Positions 17,747 through 26,571 of a stretch of 64,000 bases of DNA are shown here, piece by piece (the stretch's first letter is position 1; every line of letters begins with the position of its first letter). A model generated the notes under the pieces. That model was not told the origin of the DNA. It searched no databases and was given only the letters and a program-made list of their open reading frames with translations. A program made the translations under genes and the position numbers. The DNA is from Acetitomaculum ruminis DSM 5522. GTDB lineage: Bacteria; Bacillota; Clostridia; Lachnospirales; Lachnospiraceae. Where the stretch lies: NCBI RefSeq assembly GCF_900112085.1, contig NZ_FOJY01000008.1, positions 6,119-70,118 on the forward strand. Reading direction: 5' to 3'.

Positions 17747-18719
17747 AAAAACTTGTTTATTGTTAGCATTTTTGCTGCTTTTTGTGAATATTTTTTCATT
17801 TAAAAATGTTATTACTACTGAGGCAGCCACCACAAAACCAAAACTTACGGGAAAAATTGTATTTCATAATTACAGTGACTATTATAAAGGTGACAGCAAG
17901 ATGTATATCTACGATTTTGCTAAAAATAAGTTGTCTTGCATTAGTAAAAATTGGACAAATGTAATTAATCCAATGAATGCAATGTTTAGAAAAGACGGAA
18001 AAGCCATTGTATTTATGGGAGAGACCAAAGACGGTGAGTGGGATATTTTTGAATATAAATTTAATGGAAAAAATCCTACCAATCTGACTAAAGGAAACGG
18101 TTTGGATGATGAAGATCCGAAATATTCCCCAAATGGGAAAAGCATTGTTTATAAAAGGTCAAATTCTTCCGGAAAGGGAACCAGCATCATAGAATACAAT
18201 ACCGTTAGTAAAAAAAGAACTGTTCTTATTAAAGGAAATACAGAAAAGTCAATGCCTTATTACAGTGGGGACGGGAAGAAGCTTTTTTACATTGAAGGAA
18301 GCGAAAGTAATATGTATGTGAGGGTGGCAGACATTTCCAACAGGAAAAATATTAAAACAAAAAAATTATACAAAAAAAGCGGATGCCATTCCTATTATCC
18401 TATTGCTGATAAAAGCGGAAGATATGTATATTTTTCAAGAGCCTACAGTAAAGATAATGACTCAGACCAGATAGTAAGATATGACTTAAAAAATAATAAG
18501 GCAAAGATGATGCCTTTTAACAAAAAAGACAGCGACTTTTCAGATACCTGCATTGTTTCTTCAAAATATCTTATAGTCAGCAGCACTGTGGGAGGCCATG
18601 GAGCATATGACTTGTATTTGGTGGACACCAGTGGAAAAGTAAGAATTAATTTAGATAAATATAATAAAAAGATTAATACAAAAATGAACGAGTTAGGTTG
18701 CGATTATTACCCTGACTAG
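17736..18719 (+). CDS. Secreted TolB-like beta-propeller (PD40) protein
   Basis: 327 residues. An N-terminal signal peptide (KKTCLLLAFLLLFVNIFSF, cleaved near TEAATT) is followed by repeated PD40/WD40-like strands: GKAIVFMGETKDGEWDIFEY, PKYSPNGKSIVYKR, MPYYSGDGKKLFYI and YPIADKSGRYVYFSRA. A propeller outside the membrane or in the wall is likely, as a binding scaffold rather than an enzyme. It overlaps the preceding gene and is closed by a strong terminator, so the pair is a two-gene operon. Confidence 0.8.
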   Translation: MRTKKTCLLLAFLLLFVNIFSFKNVITTEAATTKPKLTGKIVFHNYSDYYKGDSKMYIYDFAKNKLSCISKNWTNVINPMNAMFRKDGKAIVFMGETKDGEWDIFEYKFNGKNPTNLTKGNGLDDEDPKYSPNGKSIVYKRSNSSGKGTSIIEYNTVSKKRTVLIKGNTEKSMPYYSGDGKKLFYIEGSESNMYVRVADISNRKNIKTKKLYKKSGCHSYYPIADKSGRYVYFSRAYSKDNDSDQIVRYDLKNNKAKMMPFNKKDSDFSDTCIVSSKYLIVSSTVGGHGAYDLYLVDTSGKVRINLDKYNKKINTKMNELGCDYYPD

Positions 18720-18726
18720 AAAACAT

Positions 18727-18775
18727 TTAGCCAAAGATTCCCAAAAATTCAAGGGATTTTTGGCTAATTTTTTTT
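18727..18775 (+). terminator. Intrinsic terminator after the beta-propeller gene
   Basis: 9-bp stem TTAGCCAAA / TTTGGCTAA followed by eight T. Confidence 0.9.
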
Positions 18776-18847
18776 GAGGCAGCTATCGATATATAGATTA
18801 GGACGATTGTAGCTAAATTGACCTAAGAAAGTGAGGTGAAAGAAGAT

Positions 18848-19387
18848 ATGATAGGAAATATTAATGCCAATACTAAAAACATTTATTATTTAAATCAGCA
18901 TAATAAGTCCGATACATGTAGCGAAGAAGGCAATGATATTAAGATGTCAAAATCAGCCATAAAAACGGAAAAAGAGGCAAAGGATGCTGATTTGTCAGAT
19001 AGCCAGATAAGGGGGCTTAAGCGTTCCGGTCAGATTGAATGCGAGACCTGTAAAAACAGGAAGTACCAGGACGGCTCTGATGAGAATGTTTCTTTTAAAG
19101 CAGCGGCACATATTTCTCCAAATGCCTCGGCAAGTGCTGTCCGTGCCCATGAACAAGAGCATGTGGCAAATGCCTATGAAAAGGCAAAACAGCATGAAAA
19201 TGCCAAGGTTATTTCCGCAAATGTAAAAATAATTACTTCGGTTTGTCCTGAGTGTGGACGCACCTATGTATCCGGAGGAGAAACTACCACCCAGATAAAA
19301 TACAATGAGGATAATCCTTATTCAAAAGCTGCAAAGACTCAGGATTATATTAATTATGGCGGCTCGGTGGTTGATATGGCGGTTTGA
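18848..19387 (+). CDS. Putative HExxH metalloprotease-like protein (SprA-related)
   Basis: 179 residues from the ATG at 18848 (AGGTGA 8 nt upstream; an in-frame GTG at 18836 is the alternative). Two Cys pairs are visible, CETC in the N-terminal half and CPECGRTY near the C-terminus, suggesting a zinc ribbon. Between them HEQEHVANAY fits the zincin HExxH pattern. I recall similar small proteins in many Lachnospiraceae annotated as SprA-related or putative metalloproteases. No signal peptide. Proteolytic activity is not shown; the zinc-binding motif is. Confidence 0.75.
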   Translation: MIGNINANTKNIYYLNQHNKSDTCSEEGNDIKMSKSAIKTEKEAKDADLSDSQIRGLKRSGQIECETCKNRKYQDGSDENVSFKAAAHISPNASASAVRAHEQEHVANAYEKAKQHENAKVISANVKIITSVCPECGRTYVSGGETTTQIKYNEDNPYSKAAKTQDYINYGGSVVDMAV

Positions 19388-19437
19388 TTTTTAAAAGGGA
19401 GTTATTGATGTATATTTATTTGAATATGAAAAATAAA

Positions 19438-19485
19438 AGGATATACAAGGCATTTTGATAAGAAAATGGTTGGTATATCCTTTTT
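19438..19485 (+). terminator. Terminator between convergent genes
   Basis: Outer stem AGGATATAC / GTATATCCT with an inner CATTTT/AAAATG stem, followed by TTTTT at 19481. Confidence 0.75.
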
Positions 19486-19488
19486 AAT

Positions 19489-19722
19489 TTAATTATCTTT
19501 AATACTCAAAGCCTTTACCGGGCAGGCTTTTATACAATATTGATTTTTACATCCTTTACAATTACTTTTTAGAATAAAAGTAAGGCTAATTTTCCCGGAA
19601 ATTTCTTCTTCTTCTTCTGTTATTTTAAGCCTGGATTTTTGAAGGGGGAGATTATAGGCATCCATACAGGCTATCTGGCAGCATTTACATCCCAAGCATA
19701 AATCTTTATTATGAATAAGCAA
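19489..19722 (-). CDS. Small 2x[4Fe-4S] ferredoxin, partner of the DMSO-reductase-like enzyme
   Basis: 77 residues with two four-cysteine clusters: CLGCKCCQIAC (C-x2-C-x2-C-x3-C) near the start and CKGCKNQYCIKACP (C-x2-C-x4-C-x3-CP) near the end. This is a short version of the DmsB-type electron-transfer subunit, which normally has four clusters and about 200 residues. TTG start with AAAGGAG 10 nt upstream. It lies 24 bp after the molybdopterin gene in the same direction, so it very likely feeds electrons to it. Confidence 0.88.
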   Translation of the reverse strand: MLIHNKDLCLGCKCCQIACMDAYNLPLQKSRLKITEEEEEISGKISLTFILKSNCKGCKNQYCIKACPVKALSIKDN

Positions 19723-19746
19723 GAAAAATCAGCTCCTTTATAAATA

Positions 19747-22563
19747 TTATATTAATGTTACCTCTACCAGGCAGGAATGTTGGGAATTTCCCTTGGCAAG
19801 GGGAGTGGCCTCGTGGGTGGTAAGAGTATTTACACAACCTCTTGTATCAATGCCTTTTTCATCAGGGTTAAACCAGGCACCCTGGGGAATACAAACCACA
19901 CCCTCCATGATTTTTTTTGTAAGGTGGGCTTTCATACAAACTTTTCCTCTGTCATTATAAATCAGGGCAAAATCTCCTTCCTTAATGGCTCTTTTTTTGG
20001 CATCTTTTTCATTAATCCAAAGTCTGTGGGGCTCAATTTCTTCCATCCATTCATTGTTATCGTGAATGGAATGACACCGTCTTTTAGTGTGCCATCCAAT
20101 AAGTTGTAAAGGATATTGTTTGATTTTTTCATCCAAAACCCCTTCAAAATCAGACTGGAATTTTGGAATTGCCGGAATTTTCGGGTCATTAAAATTATGT
20201 AATGCCAAAGAAAAAAGCTCTATTTTTCCGCTGGGAGTGGGGAATTTATTATTTTCAAAATCTTCTATAATTTCTTTAAAGGCAACTTTAGAAGGATTAT
20301 TCTTATACTTGTAACCTCCGTTTTTCTTAAAGGTATCAAAATCCGGAAGTTCAGCTTCTGTTTTTCTTAAGTTCTCATAAATATCTTTATTCCAGTCATT
20401 TTCATTATCAAAACCACAGGCGAATTCCTTTTGAATGCCAAATCTTTTTGCCAGTTCATAAAGCCAGTCAAATTCAAAACGGCATTCAAAAAGCGGGTCA
20501 ATGCACTTATTTCCATAAAGGAGAAAGTTTCCAAAATGCCAGGGAGCGGTTATAAATTCCCTTTCAAAAAGAGAAGGTGCGGGCAGGAGTAAATCAGCAT
20601 ATTTGGCAGAAGAGGTCATAAATAAATCAGAGCAGACTATAAATTCGCAAAGGCTTTCATCTGCAAGGATTTCTCTGGTTCTATTGACATTTCCATGTTG
20701 ATTAATAAGGGTATTTCCTGCAAGGTTAAAAAGAATTTTTATATTACTTTCTAATACTTCGCCTCCTTTTATGTGGTCTTTTTTACTTGTCATTTCCTTT
20801 CCCCTAAAGACTGCATCAGTCCATAAAAAGCTGGGGATGGATAGGCCGTAAGGGTTTTTAACCATTGGAAAGGAGGGAGTTTTATGTCCGGCACCGTAGC
20901 CTCTTGTGGCAGCAGAGCCCCCTCTTATACCTATATTTCCTGTCATGGCAGAAAGAGCTTGTATGCATCTTAAGGAGGACTCTCCGTTGGAGGTTCTTTG
21001 AAGGCCGTTTCCCGGAAGAATGGCACAAGGCTTTGCTTTAGCTATTTTTAAAGCAAGGTCATAAATATCCTCAGGGGAAATTCCCGTAAGTTTAGAAGCC
21101 CAGGCAGGATTTTTTTCTATGCCGTCACGAATTCCCATTACATATTCTTCAAAGCTTTCTTCGTTTTCAAATCCTTTTGGCATTAAAGTTTTATCAAAAC
21201 CTTGGCAGTATTTGGTAAGAAAAGCCTTATTATAAAGCTTTTTGCTTATTAAAACATAGGCTATGGAAAGGGCTAAAGCGGCATCAGTTCCCGGTTTTAT
21301 GGGAATCCATTTAGCGGCAAAGACGGCAGCAGTATCTGAAAACTGGGGGTCAATTACCACAATTGGAATATTTTTTTCTTTTATTTTTTTTAGGGAGCTT
21401 AAATATTCACTTCCCCACATGGTAACTAAAGGATTATGCCCCCATAAAACCAGTAATTTTGTATCCAGGTAGGTATCGGGAGAAGATTCGCTTTGATCAG
21501 TTCCATAGATAAAAGGGGTGGTATATTCAAAACATGCCCCGCTGTAGGAGTTAAAATAGTCTAGATAACCACCCGTCAGGGCGAAAAATCTTTTGGCAAG
21601 CCTGTCTCCTCGTATTTTTGAAGTGACTCCCGTGGAATAGTTGACATATCTGCATCCGTAGCCGTATTTTGCAGTGATACTTTTTATTTTTTCTTCCATT
21701 ATGTCAAGAGCCTCTTCCCAGCTTATTCGTTCAAAAAGTCCCTGACCTCTTTTTCCAACTCTTTTTAAAGGGTATCTTAGTCTTTGAGAAGATAAAAAGG
21801 TTCTTCTATAGCCTCGACCTCTGACACAAGCTTTAATATTACCCCTTTCATCCTCTAAATCAGTGGAAAGTTTTGTAATGCAGCCGGAAGTAACCCTTGC
21901 ATTAATACGGCATTTTCCGCCACAATTATTTATTCCACAGGTGATTACTTCTTTTTCCTCTAATTCCCTTTCAATATCTTTTAGACTTATTTTTTCAAAA
22001 TGAGAGGCTTTAAAGGACTTAATTTTATCCATTAAAAGCTCATTACTTTTATTTTCCATGGAAAAATCTAAGAGAAGGTCATTATCTAAAATTTTTTTTG
22101 TGTTTAATTGTGAAAATTCTGTCTGAAAGTCTTGATTATAAAGAATTTCAAGAAACTCTTTGGATTTTTTTTCGTAATGGCTCTCTAAAGGGTAAAATTC
22201 CAGGATTTTTTTAAGAAAAGCAGCTAAAAAATCTCTATAATGCCTGTTAAAAAAGCTTATAAAAAGTTCCCAATCCCTTGATTTTAAAGAAAGATAGAGT
22301 AGAAATTCGGTTTCCTTAAAAATATCATCACAGGGATTATTTTTATCCTTTGGGCAAAGACCTGCTTTGAAATAGGCTTTCTTTACTGATAAGCTTGTAG
22401 AATCTAGAATAATATTCATATTGTTTTTGTAGGCAGACTCCCAAAGAGGGATATTTATATTGGCATTTGTGCCTTCAAAAATAGCAGAAAATGCCCTTGG
22501 GTCACTTTCACAATCCTGTAAAAAATCATATATATCAAATAAAAACTTTATTGTTTTTTCCAT
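19747..22563 (-). CDS. DMSO-reductase-family molybdopterin oxidoreductase with fused TorD-type chaperone domain
   Basis: 938 residues. Residues about 1-185 form an all-helical TorD/DmsD-like domain: PLWESAY at 39-45, a V-KKAYFKAGLCP stretch at 60-71, a DD-IFKETEFLLYL helix near 79-91, and FxxxHxxxFL near 105-115. From about 205 the catalytic chain follows the DmsA pattern: 4Fe-4S ligands Cys209, Cys214, Cys218 and Cys246 (spacing C-x4-C-x3-C), ACVRGRGYRR, PLKRVGKRGQG, an NSYSGAC segment with the likely Mo-ligand Ser, WGHNP, IKPGTDAALA and LINQHGNVNRT. There is no Tat signal and no DmsC anchor nearby, so a cytoplasmic reductase is inferred. Substrate unknown (S- or N-oxide, or another organic acceptor). 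Confidence 0.9.
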   Translation of the reverse strand: MEKTIKFLFDIYDFLQDCESDPRAFSAIFEGTNANINIPLWESAYKNNMNIILDSTSLSVKKAYFKAGLCPKDKNNPCDDIFKETEFLLYLSLKSRDWELFISFFNRHYRDFLAAFLKKILEFYPLESHYEKKSKEFLEILYNQDFQTEFSQLNTKKILDNDLLLDFSMENKSNELLMDKIKSFKASHFEKISLKDIERELEEKEVITCGINNCGGKCRINARVTSGCITKLSTDLEDERGNIKACVRGRGYRRTFLSSQRLRYPLKRVGKRGQGLFERISWEEALDIMEEKIKSITAKYGYGCRYVNYSTGVTSKIRGDRLAKRFFALTGGYLDYFNSYSGACFEYTTPFIYGTDQSESSPDTYLDTKLLVLWGHNPLVTMWGSEYLSSLKKIKEKNIPIVVIDPQFSDTAAVFAAKWIPIKPGTDAALALSIAYVLISKKLYNKAFLTKYCQGFDKTLMPKGFENEESFEEYVMGIRDGIEKNPAWASKLTGISPEDIYDLALKIAKAKPCAILPGNGLQRTSNGESSLRCIQALSAMTGNIGIRGGSAATRGYGAGHKTPSFPMVKNPYGLSIPSFLWTDAVFRGKEMTSKKDHIKGGEVLESNIKILFNLAGNTLINQHGNVNRTREILADESLCEFIVCSDLFMTSSAKYADLLLPAPSLFEREFITAPWHFGNFLLYGNKCIDPLFECRFEFDWLYELAKRFGIQKEFACGFDNENDWNKDIYENLRKTEAELPDFDTFKKNGGYKYKNNPSKVAFKEIIEDFENNKFPTPSGKIELFSLALHNFNDPKIPAIPKFQSDFEGVLDEKIKQYPLQLIGWHTKRRCHSIHDNNEWMEEIEPHRLWINEKDAKKRAIKEGDFALIYNDRGKVCMKAHLTKKIMEGVVCIPQGAWFNPDEKGIDTRGCVNTLTTHEATPLAKGNSQHSCLVEVTLI

Positions 22564-22785
22564 TGTTTTATCTTTCCTTATGTTAAAGTATTACATCCCG
22601 AAGAAAAAGCCTTTTTAGCCTTATCACAGGGATTTCTTAAATTGGGTAAAATCTTTTTTAATTATAAAACGCTAAAAAATTCCTGTAAAGAGGATTTGTT
22701 ATTAAGGGAAAAGTCGGAAATAGCCAAACAGTCAGCATTTACATCATAAGAATTAAAGCAGTTTAAAAATTTTTTTCGGACAGTC

Positions 22786-22813
22786 TTGTAAAATAAGAAA
22801 ATATGGATATAAT
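22786..22813 (+). promoter_or_regulatory. Candidate sigma-A promoter for terD
   Basis: TTGTAA (22786-22791), 16-bp spacer, TATAAT (22808-22813); the leader to the terD start would be about 225 nt. Confidence 0.5.
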
Positions 22814-22950
22814 TAAGAATAATTCGCTAAAATAAGGACGAAAAAGATGGTTTGTTTTATGTATCAGTAAAAATCTTCCGATATCATTTAAGAAGGAAAT
22901 AAACAAACCTGAAACAATAAAAGCATAAGAAGCTTTTATAAAATGGCGAT

Positions 22951-22990
22951 GGTGAGAATCCTCTGACTTTAGTGTGGGGAGTGTCAAGAA
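22951..22990 (+). mobile_element. Possible IS200/IS605 (TnpB) right-end relic
   Basis: The segment GAGAATCCTCTGACTTTAG, then TGTGGGGAGTGTCAAG, resembles from memory the conserved hairpin and TCAA-type terminus at right ends of clostridial IS200/IS605 elements. No intact tnpA or tnpB remains; a short plus-strand reading at about 22845 (DGLFYVSV) may be a tnpB scrap. Weak evidence. Confidence 0.3.
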
Positions 22991-23043
22991 GGATCTTTAT
23001 ATCTTTATACTAAAAAATGCGGTAATTCAGGAGGAAATTTAAG

Positions 23044-23634
23044 ATGGCAGTTAGTTTACAAAAGGGACAAAAAATAAGTCTGTCAAAAGATCATCCAGGT
23101 TTGTCCAAGGTAATAGTTGGATTAGGCTGGGATGCGGCAACTACAACCCATAAGGGCTTGTTTTTCAAAAAGAATGAAACAATAGATTGTGATGCGTCTG
23201 CAATCTTATTGCAAAACGGTAAAATGACTCAGGGACACGACCTTGTTTATTATGGAAATCTTAAACATAAGTCGGGGGCAGTGGTACATCTTGGTGATAA
23301 CCTTACAGGAGCCGGTGAAGGCGATGATGAACAAATAGTTGTGGAACTTTCAAAAATACCAGCAGAATACGACAGAATAGTTATAGTCGTTAATATTTAT
23401 AAGGCACAGAAAAAAGACCAGCACTTTGGTATGATTCAAAATGCTTTTATAAGACTTGTTGATGCCAGAAATAATAATGAAATGTGCAAATACAATCTAA
23501 CAGATGATTATTCAAACATGACTGCAATGATTTTTGGAGAACTTTATAAACATAACGGTGAATGGAAATTCTCTGCTGTAGGCCAGGGAACTACTGACGC
23601 TTCCATAAAGGATTTGTGTGGCAGATACATTTAA
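23044..23634 (+). CDS. terD: TerD-family protein
   Basis: 196 residues matching TerD: AVSLQKGQKISLSK at the start, VGLGWDAATT, DASAILLQNGK, DDEQIVVELSKIP, VNIYKAQKKDQHFGMIQNAFIRLVD, and the Asp-rich GAGEGDDE loop thought to bind calcium in this family. Cytoplasmic. AGGAGG precedes the start. It stands alone, without terZ, terA, terB, terC or terE in the window, so a tellurite operon is not present; lone TerD proteins are linked to general stress. It is closed by a strong terminator. Confidence 0.9.
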   Translation: MAVSLQKGQKISLSKDHPGLSKVIVGLGWDAATTTHKGLFFKKNETIDCDASAILLQNGKMTQGHDLVYYGNLKHKSGAVVHLGDNLTGAGEGDDEQIVVELSKIPAEYDRIVIVVNIYKAQKKDQHFGMIQNAFIRLVDARNNNEMCKYNLTDDYSNMTAMIFGELYKHNGEWKFSAVGQGTTDASIKDLCGRYI

Positions 23635-23656
23635 AAATTATTAATAAAAAATATCG

Positions 23657-23689
23657 GGGAATCCGCTTTAATAGTTGATTCCCTTTTTT
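23657..23689 (+). terminator. Intrinsic terminator after terD
   Basis: GGGAATC / GATTCCC stem followed by six T. The left arm and loop contain GGAATCCGCTTTA, the same 13 bases as in the hairpin at 1789-1819. Confidence 0.88.
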
Positions 23690-23790
23690 CATGTTGATAA
23701 AATTCGTAAAAAACCTTATAATTGTCGGGTAAAAAACTTTTTTTTCAGAATAACATGTAAATAACAAAAACAGGGATAAGAGGTGGAAAA

Positions 23791-26346
23791 ATGAAAAAAA
23801 TGAAACAATTTATGGTTATGGCACTTGCAGTGTCCATGATGGTTTCACAGCCTGCTACAGCAGTATTGGCAGCATCTGTGGATTGTACAAATGAAGTGTT
23901 GTCGGAAAATGAAAATGAAGAGACAAAAGCTTCGGAAGTTACAGAGTCAGATGAATATGAATTATTAAATGACGAAGCAAATAAAACTGATTCTGATTCT
24001 GACATTAAAGAAGGCAGTGACGATGTGGCCGTGGTAGAAGTTGAAGATACGGATTCTACTGAGGATACAGATGTCACTCCTGCAAAAGAAGTGCCTTCTA
24101 CACAAGATGAGGAAAATGTTGAAGATAAAAAAGAAACAGAGATTTATGATGAAGATGTAAATCCTGTCAGCCAGGATGAAGATGAGGATAAGGATAAAGA
24201 AAAAGAAGCTGATTTGGATAACGAAACCTCAGTCGTTAATGATATTATTATTTCTAATGAAGAAGAGGAAGTTATATCTGCTAAGGCTTCTAAAATATCG
24301 GGTACCAATGTATCCTGGAAGGTAAGTGGAAGTACACTGGTTCTTTCAGGAAAAGGTGCAATACCTGATTATTGGTGGTCTGGTGGTGTTCCATGGTATT
24401 CTCGAAAGGATAATATTACATCTATTTCCATAGGAAGTGGTATTACAAAAATAGGAAGTGGTGCTTTTAAAGACTTTTCTAATCTTGTATCAGTTAGAAT
24501 TCCTAAAAATATTACAGCTATTGGTGATAATGCTTTTAATAATTGTCCAAATCTTATTACTGTAACCTTTAATTCAGGAAGCAGACTTAAGACCATAGGT
24601 AGCGGTGCATTTAGATATTGTGTAAATATTCTTTCAATATCTATTCCAAATAGCGTTGTTTCTTTAGATACCAGTTGCTTTGATGGATGTATAAATTTAA
24701 CAAAAGTAGTTATTGGAAAGAAAGTTAAATCAATTCCATACTGTGCATTTGATGGCTGTACAAACCTTACAAAACTGACTTTGGGAGCATCTGTTACATC
24801 TATTGAAGCATATGCTTTTCGTGGAAATGGAAATTTAACAGGAGTAACCATTCCTGCCAAATGTACTAAAATTGAAGATGGTGCATTTGTAAATGACAGA
24901 TCCTTAAGAAGTCTTGTTTTTGCAAAAGGAAGCAAATTAACATATATTGGAACAAACGCTTTTTATAATTGCACAGCTCTTAAAACAGTTACATTTCCTG
25001 CAAGACTTTCAAAAATTGACGGAAATGCATTTAGAGAGTGTACAGCCTTAAAAAACATTAGTTTTCAAAGTGGAAGCAAACTTACGGAAATGGGAGGCTA
25101 TGTATTTGCATATTGTAACAGTCTTGTTTCTATAAATCTTCCTGCAAAGTTGTCAGCAGTTTCATATGCATGTTTTTACAATTGTAAAAACTTAAAGAAA
25201 GTAACCCTTGGAAAAAGAATTACTTCGATTGACAGCAATGCATTTGAAGAATGCCCAAGCTTAACTGGCATTACTATACCGGCTTCATGTACCGTTATCG
25301 GATATGAGGCATTTAAAGATGATACATCTTTAACTACATTAAAATTTGCAGGTGGAAGTAAGCTTACCAAAATTGATACCAGAGCATTTCAATATACTGC
25401 CCTTACCGGAAAGCTGGCTTTACCTTCAAAAGTTGTATCTGTGGAAGATGGCGCTTTTTACAAAACAAATCTTAGTGGAGTAACTTTTAATAAAAACTGT
25501 AACACTATTGGAAGCTATGCATTTGCTGATTGTTTAAATCTTAGTTATGTAAAATTTGGAAGTAGCTTAAATAAAATAGAAGCTTATGCTTTTGAAAATA
25601 CTTCACTGACAAGCCTTGTTATTCCAAATTCTGTATTGACAATAGGAAGTGGAGCATTTAACAATATCAAATCACTGTATACAGTAAAAATTGGTACAGG
25701 AGTACAATATATTAATTATCATGCATTTGGTAACTGTACAGGTCTTAATAAAGTATATATTTATAGCAGAACAGTAAGTTTTGATAACGCGGCATTTTAC
25801 GATGTTCCGGGATTTACCTTATATGGATTTTCCGGTTCAACAGTACAAAAATTTGCTAATAACAATGGAATCAGTTTTGTTGCCATAACACAAAAGAATA
25901 TTTCTAAAACAGGATTTTCTCTTGTAAAAACAAGCTATACTTTCAGTGGTAGAAGCTTTGCGCCGGAGGTTAGAAATACTAAAGGTCTTGTAGAGGGACT
26001 TGATTATACAGTAATTTATGATTCTTCTTCAAGGACAGGAAAACATACAGTTAGTATATATGGTAGAAGTGGTTATAAGGGAGCTTTTACATTAAGCTAT
26101 AATGTTTCCGCCAGAAATATTAAAGATACAAAAGTATCACTTTCATATTCTAAAAAAACCTATACCGGAAAAGCCTTGAAACCTTCAGTTATTATTAAAG
26201 TAGGTTCAAGAAGAATCTCCTCTTATAACTATACTGTTAAATATTCAAACAATGTAAAGGTTGGTAAAGCTACAGTTACCATAACCGGAAGAAGAGGATT
26301 AAAGGGAACAATAAAAAAGACATTTGATATTGTCAAGAAGAAATAG
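23791..26346 (+). CDS. BspA-like leucine-rich-repeat surface protein
   Basis: 851 residues. Signal peptide (KKMKQFMVMALAVSMMVSQPATAVLA) cleaved near residue 30. Residues about 35-165 are a very acidic, low-complexity Asp/Glu/Ser linker. Residues about 170-690 hold some twenty LRR_5/BspA units of 22-24 residues, with the recurrent I-x-x-x-AF-x-x-C-x-x-L and V-x-I-P cores. From about 705 to the end are two Ig-like units ending in YTGKALKPSVIIKVGSRRIS and TITGRRGLKGT. No LPXTG motif. Likely surface-exposed binding protein (adhesion or matrix contact). Confidence 0.9.
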   Translation: MKKMKQFMVMALAVSMMVSQPATAVLAASVDCTNEVLSENENEETKASEVTESDEYELLNDEANKTDSDSDIKEGSDDVAVVEVEDTDSTEDTDVTPAKEVPSTQDEENVEDKKETEIYDEDVNPVSQDEDEDKDKEKEADLDNETSVVNDIIISNEEEEVISAKASKISGTNVSWKVSGSTLVLSGKGAIPDYWWSGGVPWYSRKDNITSISIGSGITKIGSGAFKDFSNLVSVRIPKNITAIGDNAFNNCPNLITVTFNSGSRLKTIGSGAFRYCVNILSISIPNSVVSLDTSCFDGCINLTKVVIGKKVKSIPYCAFDGCTNLTKLTLGASVTSIEAYAFRGNGNLTGVTIPAKCTKIEDGAFVNDRSLRSLVFAKGSKLTYIGTNAFYNCTALKTVTFPARLSKIDGNAFRECTALKNISFQSGSKLTEMGGYVFAYCNSLVSINLPAKLSAVSYACFYNCKNLKKVTLGKRITSIDSNAFEECPSLTGITIPASCTVIGYEAFKDDTSLTTLKFAGGSKLTKIDTRAFQYTALTGKLALPSKVVSVEDGAFYKTNLSGVTFNKNCNTIGSYAFADCLNLSYVKFGSSLNKIEAYAFENTSLTSLVIPNSVLTIGSGAFNNIKSLYTVKIGTGVQYINYHAFGNCTGLNKVYIYSRTVSFDNAAFYDVPGFTLYGFSGSTVQKFANNNGISFVAITQKNISKTGFSLVKTSYTFSGRSFAPEVRNTKGLVEGLDYTVIYDSSSRTGKHTVSIYGRSGYKGAFTLSYNVSARNIKDTKVSLSYSKKTYTGKALKPSVIIKVGSRRISSYNYTVKYSNNVKVGKATVTITGRRGLKGTIKKTFDIVKKK

Positions 26347-26388
26347 AAATAGTATAATTAAAATTGGTTAGTAAGTTTTCTTTTCATA

Positions 26389-26429
26389 AGCCCCTTAAGT
26401 AAGGAAGTCGACACCTTAGTTAAGGGGCT
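26389..26429 (+). other. Long hairpin after the LRR gene
   Basis: 16-bp stem starting AGCCCCTTAAG and ending TTAAGGGGCT, with one mismatch and a 9-base loop, but no T-tract behind it. Probably a 3'-end stabiliser or inefficient terminator. Confidence 0.6.
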
Positions 26430-26449
26430 CCCTTAATGTCCAAATTAAA

Positions 26450-26483
26450 ATGTTAACTGATATGTTAACTAAAAGATAACAAA
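26450..26483 (+). promoter_or_regulatory. BirA-type operator upstream of bioY
   Basis: TGTTAAC (26451-26457) and an opposed GATAACA (26475-26481) separated by about 17 bp, with a further TGTTAAC at 26463. This matches the clostridial BirA box pattern (TGTTAAC, about 15 bp, GTTAACA), placed immediately before the -35 box. Confidence 0.65.
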
Positions 26484-26487
26484 TAGG

Positions 26488-26516
26488 TTGACAATAATAT
26501 TTATATTTGCTATGGT
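26488..26516 (+). promoter_or_regulatory. bioY promoter
   Basis: TTGACA (26488-26493), 17-bp spacer, TATGGT (26511-26516). Confidence 0.7.
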
Positions 26517-26571
26517 AATATTAGAAAATGATTATGCATAATCCAATAATTCTGGAGGAAAAAAATTTATT

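Larger units (their letters stand above)
22564..23043. other. 480-bp intergenic region with promoter and possible IS200/IS605 right-end relic
   Basis: Divergent region between the molybdoenzyme gene (minus) and terD (plus). 22575-22749 has a plus-strand open stretch without a usable start (HPEEKAFLALSQGF-type reading) that I do not recognise. 22786-22813 looks like a promoter. 22951-22990 reads like the 3' end of an IS200/IS605-type element. No complete gene is present. Confidence 0.45.

Noticed and set aside
22763-22987. 74-codon minus-strand open frame in the gap before terD
   Set aside because: No ribosome site, composition of AT-rich non-coding DNA, and it overlaps the probable terD promoter; not recognised as any family.
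24369-24935. 188-codon minus-strand open frame inside the LRR protein gene
   Set aside because: Antisense shadow of the regular LRR repeats; the plus frame has signal peptide, RBS and clear domains.
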